DNA of 5,176 bases from Actinomycetota bacterium (GTDB taxonomy: Bacteria; Actinomycetota; Actinomycetes; Streptosporangiales; Streptosporangiaceae), in NCBI GenBank assembly GCA_003168295.1, contig PMST01000028.1, forward strand, positions 255 through 5,430. Direction: 5' to 3'. This document shows, in pieces, positions 1 to 4,770 of the stretch (position 1 is the stretch's first letter; every line of letters begins with the position of its first letter). Under the pieces are notes generated by a model, which saw only the letters and a program-made list of their open reading frames with translations, was not told the DNA's origin and made no database searches. The position numbers and the translations under genes were made by a program.

Positions 1-267
1 GTTTGCGTACTCCGACTCCAGGTAGGCCTCCGAGAGCACCGCGATCGTCCGCACCGCGTTCTGGATCGCGGCCTGCATTCTCTCGGGCCAGTTGCGGCCC
101 GGCACGAAGTCCCAGGCCTGCACTAGGACCCGGTATCCCGCCTTTTCCAGCTCCCAGGCGATCCACTCAGCCCAGGCCAGGTCCGTCTGCGTGTAAGAAA
201 CGAAGAAATCCCAGCCCTCAGGCTCTGCCGCACGCACAGTAAAATAATTCCACACTCCGGCCGCCAT
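1..267 (-). CDS. TIR-domain protein, N-terminal part (runs off the left edge)
   Basis: Only the first 89 codons are in the window and the reading frame is open at base 1. Residues 19-89 form the front half of a bacterial TIR domain: box 1 reads WDFFVSYT (19-26), followed by an amphipathic helix (AWAEWIAWELEKAG, 31-44), the strand YRVLVQ, the box-2-like AWDFVPGRNW (51-60) and the strand TIAVLSEAYLES (74-85). Bacterial TIR domains are mostly NAD-cleaving effectors or signalling modules. The catalytic Glu expected just after this last segment falls beyond the edge, so activity cannot be judged. This TIR subtype is familiar at the front of large actinobacterial TIR/NB-ARC/TPR proteins, including those of FxSxx-COOH systems; that architecture is inferred, not seen. 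The start is the first start codon after an in-frame stop (307-309, minus strand). Its ribosome binding site is weak, and a GTG at codon 11 is the only alternative seen. It is divergent from the three-ORF run at 377. Confidence 0.88.
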   Translation of the reverse strand, partial: MAAGVWNYFTVRAAEPEGWDFFVSYTQTDLAWAEWIAWELEKAGYRVLVQAWDFVPGRNWPERMQAAIQNAVRTIAVLSEAYLESEYAN

Positions 268-331
268 GACACCCGAACTACTTGCGATGTAACTTTTTCG
301 ATAAGGTCAGAATCGTCGTCTGGCCTCGTGA

Positions 332-368
332 CTCGGACTTCAGTATCCTGAACATCATCAAGTCTGAG
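332..368 (+). promoter_or_regulatory. Possible leader hairpin covering the start of the ribosome binding site
   Basis: CTCGGACTT (332-340) can pair with AAGTCTGAG (360-368) over 9 bp, including one G-U pair, leaving a 19-nt loop. The right arm contains the first three bases of the ribosome binding site GAGGTGA, so the fold would partly hide it. It matters only if transcription starts upstream of about 332, which is unknown. A stem of this size can arise by chance. Confidence 0.25.
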
Positions 369-372
369 GTGA
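366..372 (+). promoter_or_regulatory. Strong Shine-Dalgarno sequence for the ATG at 377
   Basis: GAGGTGA is a 7-base match to the anti-Shine-Dalgarno sequence. Its GAGG core ends 7 nt before the ATG at 377, which is ideal spacing. It is the main evidence that the small ORF at 377 is translated. No comparable site precedes the ATG at 634. Confidence 0.55.
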
Positions 373-376
373 CCCT

Positions 377-637
377 ATGATCGTTCGAGGTCGGCGAGAC
401 CCCGGCCATCAGCGGCGCACGAGCCGGGGATCGTCTCTCGATTCCTGCCTCGGTAATTTTGAAGACCTAGGGATCTCAATGCTGGATCTAGTCTGCCGGC
501 CGGCGGACGCTTTAGTGATCGCTCCCACGCCCGAAGTCAGTGCCGGGCGGTGGGGACTGCCCGGGAATCCGGGTGGCGGGCGCATCGGGGAATGTTCCGG
601 GTCTAGGCCGCGGTCGGGTAATGGCCTACCGGGATGA
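377..637 (+). CDS. Small 86-residue hypothetical protein or leader ORF, coupled to the next gene
   Basis: I do not recognise this protein. For it being real: a very good Shine-Dalgarno sequence (366-372) at ideal distance, and a stop codon overlapping the next start as ATGA (634-637), the classic layout for translational coupling. The next gene has no clear ribosome binding site of its own, so it may depend on ribosomes finishing here. Against it: the product is rich in Arg, Gly and Pro with no evident domain, signal or membrane segment, and G/C at third positions is weak for this genome (31 of the first 50 codons after the ATG). The only hydrophobic patch is around residues 33-50 (ISMLDLVCRPADALVIAP). 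It may be an accessory protein, a leader peptide setting expression of the membrane protein, or non-coding leader RNA. It lacks the C-terminal F-x-S-x-x of FxsA precursors. Confidence 0.4.
   Translation: MIVRGRRDPGHQRRTSRGSSLDSCLGNFEDLGISMLDLVCRPADALVIAPTPEVSAGRWGLPGNPGGGRIGECSGSRPRSGNGLPG
395..437 (+). repeat. Imperfect inverted repeat early in the small ORF
   Basis: CCCCGGC (400-406) is the exact inverted complement of GCCGGGG (423-429), with a 16-nt loop. Alternatively GAGAC (396-400) pairs with GTCTC (433-437), extending a CCCGGC/GCCGGG stem across a short bulge. The transcript here could fold into a stable stem just after the start codon. In such G/C-rich DNA this may be chance; no T-run follows, so it does not look like an intrinsic terminator. 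Confidence 0.2.
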
Positions 638-2217
638 GGGCGGCGTCAAGCGCGACGAACTCGCAACCGTCACGGCCGACCGGATCTAAGCACGTGAGCC
701 GGGGCCGTCACCGATTCATGGTTCTCGTGGTCAGCATGGTACTGGCTCAGGGGGCGGTGGACGTTTTCGTCTCGTACGTATCGGGGCGGCGGGTTTCTTG
801 GCTAGTCTATTTCGTAGCCGCGAGCGGCGTTTGGGTAGCAATTCTTGCCGGCCTTGCCCACATCTCAGCCGCTCGCGCCCGCGAGGCCAGGAAAGATGGC
901 CTCGCATATCTGCAGATCCTCCTTATATCCTTCCTCTGCACGGTGGCCGAAGCCGTCGTTATCAGCCTCTCGCCGCTGGCCAGGCAGGCGAGACCGCATC
1001 AGTTCCGATGGACCGGATCGATCCTGGTCCTCGTGCTAGCAGTGGCATTGATCATGATCGTTGCGTACGCATTCGTAGCAAGATACTACGCTTCTGAGAT
1101 CTACACCGCATTGTTTCTTCTGGATATTCTCTCCAGGCTCAGGCAGCCGTTGTTGCCTGATTTCGGAGCGGTAGGCACGGATATTAGCGCGAGAGAGATT
1201 CGGGCCGCGGTCCCGCCGGATTATCCACGCGGCGAGCCAAGGGGGCCTCGGCCCACCGGATTGGCCGGAGACCTCGCCCGGGCGACCGAATGGGGGGAAG
1301 GGCTGCTCACCGTGAGTAGTCGCGAAAGGCCGCGAACAGGAGCGCCGGTGCCCGTTATGACGGCGGTGGGGTTCGTCCTGCTGCGCGGCGGGGGCACCGA
1401 GCTGGCCGTCATCGATTATTTCCGGCCGCGACGCTTTGTTTGGGCCCTGCTCACGATGCCGCGAAAAACTGAGTTCGCAGGCCGGACTTTCCGGGTTGTC
1501 CTTAGACCCTGGCTGCCGGAAGAGCCTAGCGCAGACACCGCGGGCGACGGGCATTGCTGGGTAACGTTCGGCGAAGACGCCGAACGTTACGGCGTGGTGA
1601 CCGCTAAGAGCGTAGTAGACCAGCCGCATTCCGGGACGGGCAGCGATGTCAGTACCAGGGCATCGAGAACTGAGATATCGGGTACGGTGCGCGCAGAAAG
1701 CGATACAATGCGCGCCACCCTCATAGAGCTAAATAGCAGACCCCGGCCGAGACTGATCCCTGCTCCGCACCGGAAGAAGGCCGGATTTGGACTGATCCGC
1801 CTTTACACTGCCCGCGGTCAGGTCGATGGCTTCATCACTGGACTGACGAATTGCAGTCTAGGTGGCTTTTATGCAAGTGATCCCGAGGCGGAGCCCGCGG
1901 CGGCTGCGCTCATATCTTTCAATGTGGTCGGCGAGAAAGGCGACTACGGCTCTCTGGTGCTGGACATTAAAGCTGAGCAGGATGCCGACCCGGCACCGTA
2001 TCTCATGTATCTGGATAACGTGCGTTTGGGGGGCGCCCAGGAAGGCCTCGGCGTACTTCTGGAGCAGATTTCACACCACTGGCAGATTAACACCCAGTTC
2101 AACCTCCAGTCAGAATATAATCTTATTAGCGGGATAATCGAGAATGATGAATGGCAAATTAAGCTGTCCATTGAGGCGGGCCAGACGGGCCCCCGGGATC
2201 CCGATTCAAAGCGGTGA
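634..2217 (+). CDS. Four-helix membrane protein with a C-terminal trypsin-like domain lacking the catalytic residues (putative pseudoprotease)
   Basis: The 527-residue protein has a basic N-terminus, then four hydrophobic segments at about 29-49, 54-77, 89-112 and 127-149. The basic loop RAREARK (81-87) suggests both ends are cytoplasmic. Residues ~305-485 resemble a chymotrypsin-fold (S1-like) domain. The strand GHCWVTF (306-312) leads to YGVVTAKSVV (319-328), where families normally read TA-x-HVV, so His is Ser326. MRATLIEL (359-366) resembles the D-A-LIE strand with Arg360 replacing Asp. GDYGSLVLD (436-444) matches GDSGSLV with Tyr438 replacing the nucleophile. EGLGVLLEQI (470-479) fits the family's closing helix region. 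Order and spacing suit the fold, but the assignment is by eye. The start is the first possible one: in-frame stops lie at 604 and 619, and it overlaps the previous stop (ATGA). Third-position G/C is lower than in the next gene. Role inferred: a non-enzymatic scaffold or relay beside the surface VWA protein. The fold is moderately sure; loss of peptidase activity follows if it is right. Confidence 0.85.
   Translation: MRAASSATNSQPSRPTGSKHVSRGRHRFMVLVVSMVLAQGAVDVFVSYVSGRRVSWLVYFVAASGVWVAILAGLAHISAARAREARKDGLAYLQILLISFLCTVAEAVVISLSPLARQARPHQFRWTGSILVLVLAVALIMIVAYAFVARYYASEIYTALFLLDILSRLRQPLLPDFGAVGTDISAREIRAAVPPDYPRGEPRGPRPTGLAGDLARATEWGEGLLTVSSRERPRTGAPVPVMTAVGFVLLRGGGTELAVIDYFRPRRFVWALLTMPRKTEFAGRTFRVVLRPWLPEEPSADTAGDGHCWVTFGEDAERYGVVTAKSVVDQPHSGTGSDVSTRASRTEISGTVRAESDTMRATLIELNSRPRPRLIPAPHRKKAGFGLIRLYTARGQVDGFITGLTNCSLGGFYASDPEAEPAAAALISFNVVGEKGDYGSLVLDIKAEQDADPAPYLMYLDNVRLGGAQEGLGVLLEQISHHWQINTQFNLQSEYNLISGIIENDEWQIKLSIEAGQTGPRDPDSKR
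1561..1590. repeat. Perfect 13-bp inverted repeat inside the membrane-protein gene
   Basis: GTAACGTTCGGCG (1561-1573) and CGCCGAACGTTAC (1578-1590) are exact inverted complements separated by AAGA. The element fills exactly ten codons (residues 310-319, V to Y), just before the pseudo-catalytic TAKSVV segment. In RNA it would form a very stable hairpin. No T-run follows on either strand, so an intrinsic terminator is unlikely. It could be an intragenic RNA structure, a protein-binding palindrome or the trace of a small palindromic insertion. Confidence 0.9.
2178..2203. repeat. Two short palindromes near the gene 2 / gene 3 junction
   Basis: GGGCC (2178-2182) pairs with GGCCC (2188-2192) around AGACG, directly followed by the 10-bp palindrome CGGGATCCCG (2194-2203). 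They lie in the last codons of the membrane-protein gene, just before the ribosome binding region of the VWA gene. They may modulate coupling, but short G/C palindromes are common in this base composition. Confidence 0.3.
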
Positions 2218-2220
2218 CCG

Positions 2221-3840
2221 GTGTCGCTGGCTAAGGCAGCGCTGTGCGCGGGGCTGGCCTCGCTGGTGTTCCTGCTGCTGTTCGCGAAGGTGGCCTTGGC
2301 TCCCCTCCCGCAGTCACCGCCGGACTATACGCTGCGCGTATTGGCGGGCAGCGAACTGGGCGACATGACGAGCATTCTGGCTCAGGCGTCGGCCAGCACG
2401 GGCGTCAGGGTGCGGTTGACCACGACCGACTCCTTTATCGCCGCGCAGGAGGTGGCGGACGGCACCGCCCAACGCCACTATGACGCCGTTTGGTTCGCCT
2501 CGGATGACTACTTCGACCTCTTCTCGCCCGCGGCGAAAGACCTCAGTGGCACCACGCCGATTATGTCTTCTCCGGTGGTGCTCGCGGTCCGGTCATCGGT
2601 TGCTCGCCGTCTCGGCTGGGAAAACGGATCCGCGACGTGGGCGGACATCGCTGAGGCGGCGGCCTCCGGCCATTTCACGTTCGGTATGACCAGCCCGGTC
2701 ACGGCCGACGCCGGATTGTCGGGGCTGGTCGCCGCCGCTACCGCCACCGCGCGCGCTAAGGGGCCGCTGCAAGAAGGCCAGATACTCGCCACCGTGCCCG
2801 AGCTCACCGGTCTGTTCCACAGTCAGATACTGTCCGCCCCTGACTCCACCGACCTGACCCGGGTTTACCTCAAGGAACTTGCGCATCCGGAGCCGGGGCT
2901 GCCAGATGGCATCATCGATAACGAAGCCGACCTGATCGCCCTCAAGGCCGAAGCTCCCGGGGGTGACCCGCTTACCCTCGTCTACCCGTCGAACGGCGTG
3001 ATCGAGGCGGACTACCCGCTGTCGATGCTGACCACCGCGCGGCCGGCCGCCCGGACCGCCTTCGAGCGGCTGGTCGGCTACCTGACCAGCGCCGCCGTGC
3101 AACAGCAGATCATGAAAACTACACACCGCCGACCGGTCGTACCGTTGCCCGATAGCGAGCTGCCGACGGGCCTGGACGTTCTCCGCTCCCCAAATTCCGC
3201 GACCGTTCAGACGCTCATCGACGTCTACCTCGGCCGCCTCCGCGCACCGGGGCGAACGATCTACGTGCTGGACACCTCCGCGTCAATGAAAGGCCAGCGA
3301 CTGGACGATCTTAAGAGCGCGCTCAGCGCGCTAACCGGGGCAGGGGCCAGCCCGGCCGGGAAGTTCAGCGAGTTCCGCGACGGGGAGGAGGTCACCTTCC
3401 TGCCGTTCAGTTACCGGCCCGGGCCGCCGACCGTCTTCACCATCCCGGGCAGCGATCCCGGGCCGACACTAGCGGATATTCGCAGCGACATAAGGAAGTT
3501 GCAGGCTCGCGGGCGAACCGCCATTTATGACTCACTCGTGCGCGCCTATCAGCTCCTGCAAGCCCAGGACACGAAGGCACCCGGCCGGATCGACTCAATA
3601 GTCCTGATCACCGACGGCGGGAACGACTGGGGCAGCGGCCTGGGCGAATTCCTCGCGTACTACCGCTCGCTATGGGCCCGCAGCGAGCCTGCGCCGGTGT
3701 ACTCGATCGCGGTCGGGGAGGCCGAGCTGAGTGAACTTCAGCAGGTAGCAGACGTCACCGGCGGCACTCTCACCAACGCCGAGCAGGAACCGCTCAGCGC
3801 GCTGGAGACAATTGTCGAGGACATCCGCGGCTACCAGTGA
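2221..3840 (+). CDS. Extracytoplasmic substrate-binding and VWA domain protein
   Basis: This 539-residue protein belongs to the actinobacterial family combining a periplasmic-binding-like domain with a von Willebrand factor A domain. Residues 7-27 are one hydrophobic segment ending in VALA, either an uncleaved anchor or a signal peptide; there is no lipobox Cys at a usable place. Residues ~36-310 form a type-2 solute-binding fold (LRVLAGSELGDM at 38-49, YDAVWFASDDYF at 87-98, FTFGMTSPV at 152-160, TLVYPSNGV at 252-260, MKTTHRRPVVP at 298-308). Residues ~345-535 form the VWA domain with a complete metal site: DTSAS (Asp351, Ser353, Ser355), Thr433 in GRTAIYDS, and Asp465 in LITDGGND. VWA domains bind protein partners through the bound metal ion. 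The ligand is unknown. There is no permease or ATPase beside it, so transport is unlikely and sensing or adhesion is more plausible. The GTG start lies 3 nt after the preceding stop, with GGTGA (2213-2217) as ribosome site, implying coupling. Confidence 0.93.
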   Translation: MSLAKAALCAGLASLVFLLLFAKVALAPLPQSPPDYTLRVLAGSELGDMTSILAQASASTGVRVRLTTTDSFIAAQEVADGTAQRHYDAVWFASDDYFDLFSPAAKDLSGTTPIMSSPVVLAVRSSVARRLGWENGSATWADIAEAAASGHFTFGMTSPVTADAGLSGLVAAATATARAKGPLQEGQILATVPELTGLFHSQILSAPDSTDLTRVYLKELAHPEPGLPDGIIDNEADLIALKAEAPGGDPLTLVYPSNGVIEADYPLSMLTTARPAARTAFERLVGYLTSAAVQQQIMKTTHRRPVVPLPDSELPTGLDVLRSPNSATVQTLIDVYLGRLRAPGRTIYVLDTSASMKGQRLDDLKSALSALTGAGASPAGKFSEFRDGEEVTFLPFSYRPGPPTVFTIPGSDPGPTLADIRSDIRKLQARGRTAIYDSLVRAYQLLQAQDTKAPGRIDSIVLITDGGNDWGSGLGEFLAYYRSLWARSEPAPVYSIAVGEAELSELQQVADVTGGTLTNAEQEPLSALETIVEDIRGYQ

Positions 3841-3958
3841 CCAGTGGCTGCCGGGAGCCGGGATCCGGTGTGCCTGTCGGGCTGCGTCCGGCGGTTCCGG
3901 TCAGTGCCGCCGCGCCGCGCGCTCCTGTCACCTTACGCGACCTGAGCGTATTCACGGA
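3841..3958. other. Convergent intergenic gap, only weak terminator candidates
   Basis: The VWA gene (plus) and the RDD gene (minus) converge on this 118-bp G/C-rich gap, so transcription should end here from both sides. I see only weak stems: CGGCGG (3889-3894) with CCGCCG (3907-3912), and TACGC (3934-3938) with GCGTA (3946-3950). Neither has a T-run, so no intrinsic terminator can be called. ACCAGTG is repeated in tandem (3833-3846) across the VWA stop codon. Confidence 0.35.
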
Positions 3959-4726
3959 TCAGGCCGACGGAATTAGCACCTTTTCCGGGTCATTAACGAC
4001 GACGGTTCCGGCGATCTTGTCCCACAGTTCCTGCTTGTCCTTGTCCCACAAAAGCCAGCAGTCCGCGATTACACCTCCGATGAATAGGAGCCCGAAGGTG
4101 AGCGACACGAGCAGCTTGCCGATGAAGTCGCGCAGGAACATTCTCCCCCAGCCTGCGTGAGCTCTGGTATCAAGCCGCACGACCCGCATGCCGAGCACCT
4201 GCTTCGCGGGCGTCTGCCCGCGGGCCCATACGACGAGCGTCCAGATGATCCATCCGATCCCTAGCGTGCAGATCAAGAGAAGCCCCTCGAGCAGGTACCC
4301 GCCGAACCGGCGCCCGGCCGACGACAGCGTGATGCCCTTCGGCAGGCCCCATACCTGGCCGCAGAACGTGCAAGCCTGCGATCCGGTCCAGGCCTGGCCG
4401 CAGCCCAGGCACACGGCCGCACGCTGGGGAACGCTGAACCCGGCCGGCACCGGAGCCCTGTCCATATCGACAGCGGCGGGAGGGAGCCCGTCCGGCGCGG
4501 TCCGCACTTGTTCCGGCGGAAGGTACAGGTCGGCCGCGGCAAGCTGGCTGTTGACGGCCGCGGCCGTGGCTGTGACCGCACCCGTGGCTGGGGCTGTCCC
4601 TGTGGCTGCGCGGGCGTAGGCGTCCGGACTGGCCTGCGCCGGCGTGCGGTTATGTCGGACGCCGCAGTTGGTGCAAAAACTGTCGCCAGGAATGATGTCA
4701 TAGCCGCAGACCGAACATGTTTCCAT
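3959..4726 (-). CDS. RDD-family membrane protein with two zinc ribbons
   Basis: The predicted protein has 255 residues. The N-terminus is a zinc ribbon, CSVC (Cys4, Cys7) and CTNC (Cys18, Cys21). An Ala/Pro-rich linker follows (~25-102), then a second ribbon, CLGC (Cys106, Cys109) and CTFC (Cys119, Cys122). The RDD domain follows: RRFGGYLLE (139-147), a membrane segment at ~143-167, the family signature GQTPAKQVLG (170-179), FLRDFIGK (197-204), a second membrane segment at ~205-227 and the closing WDKIAGTVVV (235-244). RDD proteins are small membrane proteins of mostly unknown role, some proposed in transport; paired ribbons may bind a partner or metal. I chose the ATG at 4726 because GGGAGGGG (4732-4739) sits 5 nt before it. 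An in-frame ATG at 4741 (5 residues longer) has a poorer site and lies inside a predicted hairpin. It starts 44 nt after the GH3 stop, so co-transcription is likely. Confidence 0.9.
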   Translation of the reverse strand: METCSVCGYDIIPGDSFCTNCGVRHNRTPAQASPDAYARAATGTAPATGAVTATAAAVNSQLAAADLYLPPEQVRTAPDGLPPAAVDMDRAPVPAGFSVPQRAAVCLGCGQAWTGSQACTFCGQVWGLPKGITLSSAGRRFGGYLLEGLLLICTLGIGWIIWTLVVWARGQTPAKQVLGMRVVRLDTRAHAGWGRMFLRDFIGKLLVSLTFGLLFIGGVIADCWLLWDKDKQELWDKIAGTVVVNDPEKVLIPSA

Positions 4727-4731
4727 TGCCG

Positions 4732-4739
4732 CCCCTCCC
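4732..4739 (-). promoter_or_regulatory. Shine-Dalgarno sequence deciding the RDD gene start
   Basis: On the minus strand this reads GGGAGGGG, 5 nt before the ATG at 4726. It lies immediately downstream of the other candidate ATG at 4741 and so cannot serve it, which favours the shorter protein beginning METCSVCG. Confidence 0.6.
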
Positions 4740-4763
4740 ATTCGGCCCGCTCACGCGCCGAAT
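4740..4763 (-). repeat. Intercistronic hairpin between the GH3 and RDD genes
   Basis: ATTCGGC (4740-4746) and GCCGAAT (4757-4763) are perfect 7-bp inverted complements with a 10-nt loop. The stem starts 7 nt after the GH3 stop and ends next to the RDD ribosome binding site. With no T-run after it, a role in mRNA stability or in exposing the RDD site is more likely than termination. Confidence 0.45.
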
Positions 4764-4770
4764 ACGTAGT

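Larger units (their letters stand above)
268..376. promoter_or_regulatory. Divergent intergenic region between the TIR gene and the plus-strand cassette
   Basis: This 109-bp gap must hold the promoter of the TIR gene and, if the plus-strand ORFs form an operon, theirs too. It is more A/T-rich than the flanking genes, with an AACTTTTTCGATAAG stretch at 291-305. I found no convincing -35/-10 pair on either strand. TATCCT at 344-349 is a weak -10-like hexamer without a matching -35. Placement as the shared control region rests on gene orientation only. Confidence 0.5.

Noticed and set aside
3..242. Plus-strand 79-codon ORF
   Set aside because: It lies antisense to the well-supported TIR coding region and has a Pro/Arg-rich, domain-free product typical of opposite-strand shadows in G/C-rich DNA.
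344..349. TATCCT as a -10 promoter element
   Set aside because: There is no acceptable -35 hexamer 16-18 nt upstream, so I did not call a promoter.
377..637. Small ORF as an FxSxx-COOH peptide precursor (suggested by the neighbouring TIR type)
   Set aside because: The C-terminus ends in NGLPG with no F-x-S-x-x, and no radical SAM maturase is in the window.
1036..1629. Minus-strand 197-codon ORF opposite the membrane-protein gene
   Set aside because: No recognisable domain and low-complexity Arg/Pro/Gly composition; the plus-strand frame has clear membrane helices and protease-like motifs.
2221..2310. VWA protein as a lipoprotein (Cys at residue 9)
   Set aside because: The Cys lies before the hydrophobic core and the preceding residues (AAL) are not a lipobox.
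2593..3126. Minus-strand 177-codon ORF opposite the VWA gene
   Set aside because: It is fully antisense to a confidently identified gene, with a Gly/Arg-rich product and no domain.
3833..3846. Tandem ACCAGTG repeat across the VWA stop as an attachment site or target duplication
   Set aside because: Two 7-bp units side by side with no insert and no integrase or transposase nearby; chance is sufficient.
3837..4160. Plus-strand 107-codon ORF with a GTGA overlap to the VWA stop
   Set aside because: The overlap looks like coupling, but most of the ORF is antisense to the RDD domain and the product has no domain or membrane segment.
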